Shown: piece after piece, positions 7,747 to 17,370 of the stretch
Position numbering within the stretch: position 1 is the stretch's first letter
Layout: each line of letters starts with the position of its first letter
DNA from: Porphyra umbilicalis
Taxonomy: Eukaryota > Rhodophyta > Bangiophyceae > Bangiales > Bangiaceae
Direction: 5' to 3'
Length of the DNA: 21,493 nucleotides
Assembly: GCA_002049455.2 (NCBI GenBank)
Contig: KV919335.1
Coordinates: 1-21,493 of the forward strand
The notes under the pieces: model-generated
Told to the model about the DNA's origin: nothing
What the model saw: the letters and a program-made list of their open reading frames with translations, nothing else
Databases searched by the model: none
Made by a program: the position numbers and the translations under genes

Positions 7747-10539
7747 ATGTCCGCAGCTCCACAGACGGCCGCGTCTCTTGCGGCGTGGGAGCGGAAGCAC
7801 CGGCGGCGGGAAGAGATTGATGACGCGGCCTGGGAGCAGCGGCGTCTGGCGGACCGCGACGCTGCGGTAGCCGCCCGCATGCGAGCCGCCGCCGCCACCA
7901 CGACTGCGTCGGCTTCAGTTGTCGCCGCGCAGCCGCCCCAGCTGCACACCCACTTGCCCGGGTCGCAAGCTGGTGAGCAGACCGTCAATGCGTCCGGCCT
8001 CGCCCATCCGTTTGGCCATTGGGCATCGTATCCAAATCTGGAGGCTCCCGGCGCTGCGCGGGCTGCTGCTGGTGTGCCCACCTTCAACAACGTCGGCAAC
8101 CGCGGACTGCCGGCTGTTTGCGCCCCCCCCGTGCCGCCGCCCACGGGCGAGGGCACGCTCGGATCTCAAACCGTCTGGAACCTGGCTGGTTTGGTCACCG
8201 AGCGCGGCGACGCCGGGGCGACCGACGTGCAGCAGCGCGCCCCGTTCGGGCCCAACCAAGGGGCGCCGCTCATTGGTTCACCTTCCATTGTCCCAACTTT
8301 GCCATTTTCGTCGCCCGCCCGCCCCATGTCGATGACGCCGATGCCCCCGTCCGCCCGGCCTTCTGAGTCAGCGGTTGTGGAGACGGCAGCTTCCACTCCC
8401 GGCAGCGCGCCGCCGTCGGTCTCGCTCATGACAAGCCCGTCAGCCGCAATGGCGGTGGCGGAGCCCTGGACGCCTGCACAGCCAGTCGCTGCTCTCTGGC
8501 CTCGTACTCCGCCGGCGGCCCTGTCGCCTTCCCCTGATCTGGAGATGGAGCACGCGGCAGCAGCGGCGGCGGCTGCGGTGGTGGCCGCGCCGCTCTCGCC
8601 GCCACCGGCCTCTCTTTCTGCAGCTTTCGCACCTAGCCCTGCCCCTCGTCGTCGCGGCGGCACAAAAGACCGGTGGGGGGACCAAGCGGCGGCAGACGGA
8701 CGCGCCGTCGGCCAAGGCCGCGGCGCCTCGGAGCAAGAAGAGCAAGGCGGCCGCCGAGCGTGCGGCAACGGCTGGCGGCGGGGCCGGGGCGGCCGCAGCC
8801 CCTAACCCGTCCTCACCGACGCCTGAGGCCGCGGCTGCTTGGGGCCTGGTTAAAGGAGAGGTTGACGCGGCCGTTCGCGATGGAACGGAGGCGCTTTGGG
8901 CTGCGCTTAAGCAGTCAAAGGTGCAAATCGAGCATCTGCAGGCCAGCGCGAGCCGCCTTGAGCAGCGCGTTGATGCGCAAGGGCAGGGGAACGTGCGGAC
9001 GGCGCTGGCCGTCGCGTCGTTGCGCGTAGCCGTCAAGAGCTGTGTCGGCGTGCCCGCAGCGCACAAGGACGGTGGCAGCGGCAGCGGCAGCGGCAGCGGC
9101 AGCGGCAGCGGCAGCGGCAGCGGCAGCGGCAGCGGCAGCGGCAGCGGCAGCGGCAGCGGCAGCGGCAGCGGCAGCGCGGTCAAGGACGAGAAGCCGGTTA
9201 TCGACCGTGAGTTGGCTAAGGTTGCCGCCATGGCGCTCGCTCCCGACAATGAGGAGAGGGCTGCTCAGCTCCGGCGCCCAATCCGTAGCGCCGTCAAGAG
9301 CCTAGTCGCTACGACTAGAGTCACGCGCGAGGTTCTAATGGACTCGGCGACGGCGACGGCTTTCATCAACGAGCAGACCATGAAGGCGTTTGAGATGTCA
9401 TCGGGTGTCGCGCACAGCTACCTCATGGACTTTATCTACTTCCCCTCGGCCATCAAGGACGCCGTGCCGACCCTCAAGCGGCCGCACACAGTCATTGTCG
9501 CCACGATATCCCACGCCGTGGCGCAGCTGCGGGAGTTCGTACTCAAGCCGTACTTTAAGGTGCTCGGGTTCCCCTACAAGGCGATGCCGCGCAGCAAGGC
9601 CGAGAAGTGGTGCAAAAACGACAGCTTCCTCACGTCTTACAAGGGCGAGAAGGCGGTCGTGGCCGCTGCCAAGAACCTGTTCACAAAGATTGGCGGCAGC
9701 CACCGCATCGTGAAGGACACAGGCGCGGGCGGGCGCTACCACGTCAACATGACCGTCGGTCATTACTCGCTGATTGCGAGCTTCGTGCGCAACGAGTTTG
9801 AGATAGCGCTCGACCGGCGCCAGCGTCGTCGCCAGGGCAATGGCAGCGGCACCTACTGCTACTGGGTCGATGAGATCGCCCACTCGATGAAGCACCTCGC
9901 CAAGAACCACGCGAACAACCGCATCCACGCGGGCTTCTGCATCACAGACGCCATTGACCCCGACGTTGTGGTCCGTACCAGCACCGGCGGCTATGTGTTC
10001 ACCGCTCCCGACGCCTCGTCGGCGGCACTGCCCACAACGAACAAGGTGTCCTCTGCCACGACGTCCGCCCGCCCGCCTCGCCCAATGAAGCGCACGGGGG
10101 CTGCCTCACGTCTTCCTCTAGCGTTGCCTTCTCAAGCGGCAAGCCCTGACGTCACGCCCAATCCGGCAAGCGATGGCATCTCGACGGGGGTGATGCCCGA
10201 CAACAACGAACTTGGTGTCGGCCCCGACGACGACGGCCGCCCCTCCGACGGCCAGTCGAACATGCGGGCCTCTGGAATCGTGCTGGTGGTGGACGACGAC
10301 GACGCCAACGATCGCGCCGGGGCAGCGGCGATTGGCCTCAAAGAGGATGGCGCGGACAGCGACATTGCGGGGGGTAATGGGGTGGAGAGCGACGAGGGGG
10401 GGGGAGCGACGGGGAGGGGAGCAGCGACGTCGGCTGCCGCACATCCTCGACCGACGACGACGACTCGGACAGCTCGCACACGGGCAGCCGCAGTGAAGAC
10501 GACGAGGAGGACGGGGAGGTGGGCGGTGGCGTGATTTGA
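7747..10539 (+). CDS. Large protein of unknown family with (Gly-Ser)17 tract, ordered core and acidic tail
   Basis: About 930 aa when two frame breaks are allowed for. Residues 15-50 are a charged helix (AWERKHRRREEIDDAAWEQR), probably coiled coil. A Pro/Ala/Ser-rich stretch follows to about 300. Around 310-340 are basic clusters (KRRQ, RSKKSK) that could be nuclear localisation signals, then a helical segment (LWAALKQSKVQIEHLQASAS). The (GS)17 tract is near 442-475. The core, about 480-760, is compact and balanced, with SYLMDFIYFPSAIKDAVPTL, LREFVLKPYFKVLGFPYKAM, FTKIGGSHRIVKD and TYCYWVDEIAHSMKHL. The C-terminal end reads as a Ser/Asp/Glu-rich acidic tail to the stop at 10537-10539. I recognise no family. 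The layout suggests a nuclear or DNA-binding protein, or an accessory protein of a mobile element; both are inference. The gene is transcribed divergently from the transposase. The first ATG of the frame at 7747 was used; its Kozak context is weak. Confidence 0.75.
8675..8680 (+). other. Frame break in the unknown gene (G6 run)
   Basis: The frame from 7747 continues to 8805 but becomes Gly/Arg-rich nonsense after this G6 run. The other frame reads TKRRQTDAPSAK and then a helical segment leading straight into the (GS)17 tract. Reading five G instead of six joins the two. No intron of reasonable length fits. Confidence 0.65.
9074..9175 (+). repeat. (GGCAGC)17 microsatellite inside the unknown gene
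   Basis: Seventeen perfect copies of GGCAGC, 102 nt, encoding (Gly-Ser)17 in the frame of the gene. A six-base unit keeps the reading frame whatever the copy number, so length changes would be tolerated. It separates the helical N-terminal part from the ordered core like a flexible linker. Confidence 0.95.
10396..10404 (+). other. Frame break before the acidic tail (G9 run)
   Basis: Upstream the frame gives GGNGVESDEGG. Downstream that frame turns into Thr/Arg-rich sequence and stops at 10534. The frame one base away reads SDGEGSSDVG, then STDDDDSDSSHTGS and EDDEEDGEVGGG, stopping at 10539. An acidic tail following VESDE is far more natural. Ten (or seven) G instead of nine would join them. 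Confidence 0.65.
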
Positions 10540-10990
10540 GACCACGTGCGCTGTGCGTGAGTCGTGATACCTGCCGTGATGCGCGCTTTTTCTGTGTTGT
10601 TTGCTTTCTGTTTGGGTGTCGATGGCGCCGCTCCTGCAGCTCACCGGTGATGTTTCTTGGATGCGATCGATAGACAATAACGTCAGTATGCCAGCGCAGT
10701 TTGTGTTGTTCGAAACGTATCATCAGGGGCCGAGTGATCGCGCGCACAAAAGCGTGCAGGTGTGGTCTGTTATTTCTTCCCCCGCTGTCAACAGGCTTGT
10801 GTCTCACATACAGACACGGCATTGGCAGACGACTTCATGTCCGGCGTCCAATAGGAGAGCAGTTCTTCCGCCGTCGCGACGCTGTGCATCTGAAACGGCC
10901 GAGCCTGCCGAGGATCACACGCTGTCGCTCCGGCGGGCCAGGTGCAGCTGGGCAGTCACGGGCGGAACGGGGGACTACGCCATCGGTTGG
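10540..10990. other. 3' flank of the unknown gene, no gene seen
   Basis: Mixed-composition sequence after the stop of the 7747-10539 gene, with T-rich patches at about 10585-10615. I found no exact AATAAA, no domain-bearing frame and no repeat until the hairpin cluster starting at about 10994. Confidence 0.5.
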
Positions 10991-10993
10991 AAA

Positions 10994-11120
10994 CGCCCAT
11001 CCAATTCCCCAACGCTATCCCAACCAAAACGCGTTTGGTTGGGCGGAAACGCCCATCCATCCCCATCCAAAAGCCCATCCATCCCCATCCAAAGCCCATC
11101 CAAATCGCGTTTGGATGGGC
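10994..11120. repeat. Hairpin cluster with CCCATCC repeats
   Basis: Two perfect hairpins. One at 11019-11043 is CCCAACCAAA, ACGCG, TTTGGTTGGG. The other at 11094-11120 is GCCCATCCAAA, TCGCG, TTTGGATGGGC. Between them are direct repeats of CCCATCC (two near-identical units at 11051-11070 and 11073-11093). The two hairpins differ by a change in each arm that keeps pairing intact, and both have CGCG at the loop. Confidence 0.8.
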
Positions 11121-11137
11121 AGTCGGCGGGCCGTGAC

Positions 11138-11810
11138 GATGTCGGCGCGCTCGGCGATCAAGCGGGAGACCGCCCCCGCGCTGAGAGCCCGCCGCGGAGC
11201 ACGGCTCTTTCATCCTCGCTTTTTATGCTCACCGGAACAATCAGCGAGGGCGTGTAACATGCGTGACAGACACCCACGCAGAGGGGAGCTCTGGGCGCCC
11301 TTCCCTCACCGCTCGGGGCGGGCGCAGCAGAAAAGCTACTCGCGCGCGGGCGCTCGCGCCAGAGCTCCCGCCCGCCACACAGCGCTCGCCGGCGGACCCC
11401 AACGCATGCCTCTCCAGCGCGCCGGGAGCGCACCTTATGTTTCTTGCGCTTCGCGCCGGCCCTACCGCGGACCCTACAGCAACAGCACAGCTGCACGTCG
11501 TGTTAGCAGGTCGGGAAGGGCACGGGTGGCGAGCGCCTGACGGATATCTCCCGAAAAATCAGGACGGATCACGCTGCGTCGTTGATTGACCGGTGGCTGC
11601 CGATTCGGATGTCCGAGGCGCGATGGACGACCCGAGGGGCGGTCAACAAAGACGGCTCCGTGCGGTTGCACCGTCGCCACGTGTACCCGGAGTACCGTGG
11701 ACACTGGCTGGTTGGCGGTCACCGCTGTATTGCAACGGCCAATGCGCTGGATCTCGCATGGGTGTGGCTGTGTACTGTATGCACCACCGGACCTCGACGG
11801 GTAGGCATCG
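11138..11810 (+). repeat. Dispersed repeat A, copy 1 (about 650 bp)
   Basis: Same order and orientation as 14182-14830, with long stretches nearly identical by eye, such as ACAGACACCCACGCA, CAGCAGAAAAGCTACTCGCG, ACGCATGCCTCTCCAGCGCG and CGTGGACACTGGCTGGTT. From about 11352 to 11570 the alignment is nearly gap-free; elsewhere there are small indels, including a block of about 20 bp near 11227 that is absent from copy 2. Frames are open in both copies, but differences show no codon-position bias, so I do not call a gene. The sharp left edge is GATGTCGGCGCGCTCGGCGA. Confidence 0.85.
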
Positions 11811-11960
11811 TCAGCTTCCGGTAGAATCCCCATCGGGGGGGGTGTTCGGTGGGCATCGAAGCCCATCGAATCGGGTGTCCGGTTGGAACTGATGGGGCCC
11901 CGATGGGGACAATGCCCGGGGGGAATCGGCCTCATCGGGCACCCATCGGCGAAAGTCACG
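11806..11960 (+). repeat. Repeat C: CCCATCG-rich block, inverted copy at 13735-13905
   Basis: Directly follows repeat A copy 1. Blocks ATCGTCAGCTTCCGG, AAGCCCATCGAATCGG and GATGGGGCC are present in the same order, with variation, on the reverse strand of 13735-13905. The segment is full of CCCATCG/CGATGGG half-sites. The match is diverged, and its edges are approximate. Confidence 0.55.
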
Positions 11961-13734
11961 AGACCGAGGCTGCTGACAGCTCTTGTGCGACCAACCAGAA
12001 TCCCAATATGCACATCATGCCTCAGGAGCCTTTTGGAAGGGAATGATGCAGGCAAGTTGCAAGTGGGTGTACCGAGGGGTATTGATCGTGACCGGTGGTG
12101 ACACCTGTCCAAGAAACACGCGCGCCTGGGCGTGTTTCTCTTTTTCTTCGCCATGCATTTCTTGTTCAGCTAGGACGATTCTGATGACGTACGCGTGGTG
12201 TCTGGAACGAGAAAAAAGTGCCCATGGCGATGCATATGCGAACCAGGGCAATACGCGTACTGAGAGAAGTGGGTGCAGGGCTCGTCGCGGCGGCCGGCCG
12301 GCCGCTTCCCGTGCGCCGGCGGTGGGGACGGGTCCACCGCAAGCCCTACAGAACTCTAGGAAGACGACCCGCCCGTTCTGCCTTGCCCCCCCCCCACCGA
12401 GGACCGGCTACCAAAATCAGTCGACCATGACACCCCACTGCCACAGGGGGCGACGCCCTCCCAAGTGCGCAGCCGGCGCCGGCACGGTCCGCGGCGACCT
12501 CCCCGGCGCCACTGACATCGGCGCAGCAAAGGTCGCCGCAGCGAGCGGCTGCGGCGCGCGGGTAGCCGGACGGTCGGACAAATGAGAGAGGCCTCCCTGT
12601 GGATGCAGCGCCAGCTGTGCGGCAGCCGGTGGAGATGGCCGCGGCCATGGTGGTGGCGGGGCGGCACGACGTGCACCGCAGCTCGTGCGGTCGAAAACGT
12701 CCCCGTCCACCACTGTGCCGCAGGCAGCTGGGTCGCCGCTCGCCACACAGGACCGTCGCCACCTTCCTTCCCCCCAGCCCCGACCAACGCCCACGCAGCT
12801 CCAACGTACCATCCCACTGGCGCGTGGGGGTGGCCGCAAGCAACATGGCTTGAGCCCCGGCGGGCGCGCGACGGACCCACCGCCAACGGTGGCGGCGGCG
12901 GCGGCGGCAGTGGCAGCGGCGGGGAGCCCCCACGGGCGGCACCCCCTGCCGCGGCGACCCGACCGCGGCGCCCCCCCGCGTGACAGCGTCGCAGACGGCG
13001 CGGCATCCCCCCGCGCCGGCGGCACGCCGCCGCCCGACCGACCGCCGCCGCCCGGCCAAGCGGCGCGCGCGGGGGCGCGCCGAACGGGAAAAAAGTCGTA
13101 CAGCCGCCGGGTCAGACGGCAAAGGGACGACAAGCAAAAAAAACAAAAAAAACGCAAAAAACGCAACAGCACCGCCACGCGCACGGACGCAAGGCGGAAC
13201 GCGCGGCCGACGCGGCCGACGGCGTCGGGTCGGTTCCGTCAGCCACGGCGGCGTCCCCACCGCCACGGTGGCGGCGGCGGCGGCACCACTGCCCCCGCCC
13301 CACCCCCCCCCCTCACACGTGCACGAAGAGGACGAGGGTGCCGCGGACCCCCCCCCATCACCCCCCCCCCCCGCTGTTTGGTTGCTGACCGTCGTGCCAG
13401 TGGCGGCGGTGGAGACGGTGGTAAGCAGCGAGCCGCTCGCATCGGTGGTCTGGTAGGGGAGCGGGAGGGACGAGGGGGTCGGGGCAAGTGGTGAGGGTGC
13501 CCATGTGGATCGCAGGCGAGAGGCAAGACGGTCACACGGCGATCAGACGACGAGTCGCTTGAAGGCGTCGAACCCAGGCCAGTGCATTTGGCAGCCAAAG
13601 ACACCATGTTTGATGGTAACTCGCCTTCGTCCTAGTCCTTATCTTCACACGTGGCATGCTTTACATCAGCACCCTTGCATGACGAGCCTCGGCTGTCGGC
13701 TGTTCGGCCGGGAACTCCGGGCGGGGCTCGTGAG
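11961..13734. other. GC-rich region without a convincing gene
   Basis: From about 12250 to 13500 the DNA is extremely GC-rich, with many overlapping open frames on both strands made of Arg, Pro, Ala and Gly. None has a domain or clear codon logic. An A-rich island at 13131-13165 interrupts it and produces false hydrophobic or Lys-rich stretches in translation. A 16-bp palindrome GCGGCCGGCCGGCCGC lies at 12290-12305, and C runs at 13305-13315 and 13350-13372. Confidence 0.5.
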
Positions 13735-13905
13735 AACGCCCATCGGAACCCCTGTTCGGTGGGCGCTCGATGGGCGTTCGATGGCCTCATCGGGTCCCAT
13801 CCGGCCCCATCGAAACGCCGATTCGATGGGCTTGGGCGCCTGGTGGGGGCCGATGCAGCCAGTTGGGGAATTCTTCCGAAAGCTGACGATCGGCCCTACG
13901 CCGAT
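13735..13905 (-). repeat. Repeat C, inverted copy, with a CCCATCGAA hairpin
   Basis: The reverse complement aligns with 11806-11960 (see that entry). It contains a perfect 9-bp hairpin at 13806-13830: CCCATCGAA, ACGCCGA, TTCGATGGG. This is the CCCATCCAAA hairpin theme with different inner arm bases. Confidence 0.55.
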
Positions 13906-13906
13906 G

Positions 13907-13997
13907 CGAAGAATGGGTACTGAAGTGCGGTTGGCGGTGGCTGTTGGCATGGATCCCCGGACACGTCAGATGAAAGCGAACCGTCTCAGGTTGGACG
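13907..13997 (+). repeat. Repeat B, copy 1 (about 90 bp)
   Basis: Direct-orientation match to 14905-14998: shared blocks GAA(G)AATGGGTA, GCGGTTGGC, GGTGGCTGTTGGC, TCCCCGGA, CGTCTCAG and TTGGAC in the same order, with small indels. Together with the second copy it brackets repeat A copy 2. Confidence 0.7.
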
Positions 13998-14181
13998 CTC
14001 ATCTGGACGCACTATACATAGGAGTGGCGGGAGGCAGGGCGTCAGGCCGTCCAGAGCGTCCAAGAGCGCGCGGCGGCGCGGCGACAAGAGACACTTGTCC
14101 CCACGCCAGGCTCGGGAGGGGGCACGATGGGAGAAGCGCGGCGCTGGGCGCCGCTATTACACATGCGGTTGGGTAGGTAGG

Positions 14182-14830
14182 GATGCCGGCGCGCTCGGCG
14201 ATCAGGCGGGTGGCCACCCCCGCGCTGAGAGCTCGTCGCGGTGCACGGCTCTTTCACCCCCGTTTTTATGAGGGCGTGTAAATTGAGTGACAGACACCCA
14301 CGCACAGGGGAGCTCTGGTCGCCCTTCACCTCATCGCTCGGGGCGGGGCAGCAGAAAAGCTACTCGCGCGCGGGCGCGCTCGCGCCAGAGCTCCCGCCCG
14401 CCACACAAGGCTCGCCGGCGGACGCCAACGCATGCCTCTCCAGCGCGCCGGGAGCGCACCTTATGTTTCTTGCGCTTCGCGCCGGCCCTTCCGTGGATCC
14501 TGCTGCAGCTGCGCAGCTGCACGCCGTGTTTCCACCTGGGGAAGGGCACGGGCGGCGAGCGCCTGACAGATATCTCCCGAAAAATCTGGACTCATCACTC
14601 CGCGTCCGTTGATTGGCCTGTGGCTGCCGTTTCGGACAACCGCAGCGCGATGGACGACCCGTATGGTGGTCAACAAAGACAGGTCTGTGCGGTGCACCGT
14701 CGCCAGACGTACCAGAACTACCGTGGACACTGGCTGGTTTGGGTCACCGCTGTAATATGCAACGGCCGATGCGCTGGTTCTCGCCTGGGTCTGGCAGTGT
14801 ATGCACCACCGGGACCTTCATGGGCTGGCA
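14182..14830 (+). repeat. Dispersed repeat A, copy 2 (about 650 bp)
   Basis: Matches 11138-11810 throughout, starting at GATGCCGGCGCGCTCGGCGA. The copies are in the same orientation with starts 3,044 bp apart. This copy is bracketed by the two repeat B copies at 13907-13997 and 14905-14998. No coding function is supported. Confidence 0.85.
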
Positions 14831-14904
14831 TCGGCCCCTCACGCCGTGACACTGGCCTGGTTTTACAACGGATCTTTCGGTCTGAAGGAGCCCAGTGTGT
14901 GGGT

Positions 14905-14998
14905 GAGAAATGGGTAGCGCGGTTGGCAGGTGGCTGTTGGCGTGTACATATCCCCGGATACAGCAGGTGCAAGCGACCCGTCTCAGCTTGGACCGGAA
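14905..14998 (+). repeat. Repeat B, copy 2 (about 90 bp)
   Basis: Second copy of the block at 13907-13997, in the same orientation, beginning about 75 bp beyond the end of repeat A copy 2. Confidence 0.7.
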
Positions 14999-15594
14999 GC
15001 CTTGCGGGCTGGCATCATACGTTTGGTCAATGGAGATCTCTGCTCTCTCCTTTGTCCTCGATACATCCGCCCGCGCGGCCAAGCAAGCGGGCGTGGAATC
15101 AGCACCGGGGGCTAACGCGCAGAGTCGTCGGCGGCTGGGTGTTCAATGAGAAATCAGCCGCCCCGCCAGGAGGACGCGCGGGAGACAGAAAAATAGCAGC
15201 AGCCAGCAGCGTGGACACCTCCCGTCTGCATCGTCTACGGTACAAAAAAAAAGTCACCGCGCGGCAGGGCCGCAACGGGCAGGCGCCCACGTCCCCCCAC
15301 GCGGACTCGACTGCTGGCGCGCAAGCAGTCACCCGCAGCCCGCGTCGCACCCCACGCGCGCCGCCCCCGCCGTCGCGGCGCGGGCCCGCTGCCACGCCCG
15401 GGGCGACCGACGGTGTGGGCCGGGGGCGGGCGCCAGCACCGCGCCGCCGCCGTCGACGGCCCCCCCGGGAGCGCGGCCGCCGCGCAGGCGGCCGCCAGGT
15501 GCCGACCTGGCAGCAATGGCGCCGCCGCCCAGCCGCCGCCCGCGTGCCGCGGCCGCGGGCGCGTCGGGCCTCTCGCCCGCACGGGGGCCCCCAT

Positions 15595-15706
15595 CGCCGC
15601 CGGGGATGCACGCCGTGCACGGCCGTGCACGGCGTGCATCCCCCGGCGGCGTCACGCGTGACGCGGCCGGCCGCCCGCCAGCAAGTCCGACCCGCAAGTC
15701 GGACTT
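15595..15706. repeat. Cluster of four palindromes
   Basis: In 112 bp: a spacer-less inverted repeat with 28- and 29-nt arms at 15595-15651, perfect except for one extra C in the right arm and centred on GTGCACGGCCGTGCAC; a 16-bp palindrome GCGTCACGCGTGACGC at 15649-15664; a 12-bp palindrome GCGGCCGGCCGC at 15663-15674; and a hairpin AAGTCCGAC, CCGCAA, GTCGGACTT at 15683-15706. All could form cruciforms or RNA stems. Confidence 0.8.
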
Positions 15707-15883
15707 TGTGTGTCGGAACAGCGCTTCACACGGCGGCGGCGACCACGGCGGGGGGCGCGCCCACCGCCGCACCACCGCATGACGGTGCCGCGGTGGGGGC
15801 CGCCAGACGGCTGCCGCGAGGCCGGCGGCGGCGGCGGCGTCGCTTGGCCGGCACGGCGCTGACCGGTCAGCCGCTCCTCACCT

Positions 15884-15905
15884 CCCCCCCCCCCCCCCCC
15901 CCCCC
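15884..15905. repeat. C22 homopolymer
   Basis: An uninterrupted run of 22 C followed by further C-rich sequence. The exact length is likely to be unreliable. Confidence 0.9.
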
Positions 15906-16639
15906 GCCCCTTCCCCTCCTCGTCTCCTCCCCCGACGGCGCACCCGCGCAGCCGCGCGCGCCGCGACCGGCAACGGTGCGCGTGGCAGCGGGGCGAGCAC
16001 CCGGCGCGGCGGCCGCCGCGCGCCGCGGCCGCGTAGCGCCCGCGCCCCGCCACGGCACTTTTTTTGCTCCGCTGCGGAGTTGGGTGGCGGAGCGGGGCGG
16101 CGCGGGCGGCGCGCCTGACACCCGCCACACCCGGTCGGGGGGGGCCCACCGCCGCCGGCGGCGCTCGGCGGGGCGGCGGCGGCCGCCCCCCTTTTTTTTT
16201 CCTCGCGCCGCTGACGGAGGTGCAGTTGGGAGGGGGGGGGGGGCGGGGGGCGGGAGCCGCCGACGCGGCGAGCCGGACGCGTGCGCGCCGCGCCACGTCG
16301 TCGCCGCCCGCCTGGCCGGCGGCGCGCCCCGCGGCCGTGCCGGCGGCGGGCCGTCTGGCGGGCGCCGGTGGGTCCCCCCCCCGCGCCGGGGGTGCTCCAT
16401 CGGGCGCACGGGACGCCGCGGGCGTGCCGCCCGTGGCCCGCCACCGGCGGCACCTGCCCCGCCGTGCATGGTTGGGGGTGGTGGGCGCCACGTGGCCGGG
16501 TGCCATGCCATCAAGGGCGGTCCGTGGCGCACGGCATGGCGGCGGGGGGGGTGGGGTGGCGCTCTGACGGGGGGGGGAAGCACCGGTACGGGCGTGGGGG
16601 GTGTCGGCTGCCGCCGAGGAGCGTCGGCCATCCGCGGCT

Positions 16640-16663
16640 GGGGGGGGGGGGGGGGGGGGGGGG
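16640..16663. repeat. G24 homopolymer
   Basis: An uninterrupted run of 24 G. A shorter G12 run is at 16232-16243. Both are potential quadruplex sites and sites of sequencing uncertainty. Confidence 0.9.
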
Positions 16664-17370
16664 AGCTGCCACCGTGACGCCGTCACCCACCCCGAGAGCG
16701 TCGGCCGTGCCGTCGGGTGGGCGTCGGCGGGGCCGGTGTCCATCCCCATTATGGGGACGCGCGGCCGTGTCGGGGGTGTTGCGGGTGGGGGGGACGGGGG
16801 GGGGCCCTGCCGCCTGCCGGCGCGCCCTTTGTGGCCACGCGGTCGACTGCGGGAGGCGCCCCGTTGACGCGGCCGCCGGTGGGAACCCCCGCCACGGGTT
16901 GGCGGCATGGACAGGCCGGGCGGGGCCGCCGCCCGTGGCGGGAGGGGGGGGGCGGAGGACGCGTCGTGGGGCTGTCTTCTCCCCTCGGCCTTGGCGCCCG
17001 GCTCCATGCAGCCGGTAACGGGCGTGCGGGCGCTTCACGTGTGCCCCCTCTGCCCGCCATGGGCTCCACGCCGCATCGTCAATGGGCACGGGCTTTGGGC
17101 GGTGGGGGGCCGACCTGGGCGACGGCCGTGGGGGGGCTCCGCCCGTTTAAGTAGCCGCGCCCGGCGTCGTCGCCGTCCATCCCGACGACCGACGCAACGT
17201 GCTCGTCGACAGCGGAGGAGCGGCCGTCTCGCCGCGACGCGGTTGCCGTTGGAACCTGCGGCCGCCGCCTGTAGGCCCCCACCACCGCCGCCGACGTTGC
17301 TAGCGCCGAGCGCACCGCCCCGTCCGCTGTTGCTGACGCCGGTCCGCGTGCGCGCTCACACCCCACGGTC

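Larger units (their letters stand above)
14999..17370. other. GC-rich region without a convincing gene
   Basis: Very GC-rich DNA with open frames of up to several hundred codons on both strands. All are Arg/Pro/Ala/Gly-rich, cross homopolymers and lack domains, so I treat them as composition artefacts. It contains the palindrome cluster at 15595-15706, a C22 run and G runs. The last 250 bp should hold the promoter of the tyrosinase gene; GTTTAAGTAG at about 17145 is the only TATA-like patch I see. Confidence 0.5.

Noticed and set aside
11263..11824. Coding sequence conserved between the two repeat A copies
   Set aside because: Frames are open in both copies, but the differences I compared fall on all codon positions alike, and small indels lie between the blocks. 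No domain is seen.
12346..13494. Frames with a hydrophobic stretch (FFAFFLFFLLVV) or a Lys-rich stretch, possible membrane or nuclear protein
   Set aside because: Both stretches are translations of one A-rich island at 13131-13165 on opposite strands. The rest is low-complexity.
14287..17007. Very long open frames (up to about 800 codons) on both strands
   Set aside because: Arg/Pro/Ala/Gly-rich throughout, crossing repeats, palindromes and homopolymers. Stop codons are rare in such GC-rich DNA, so length alone is not evidence.
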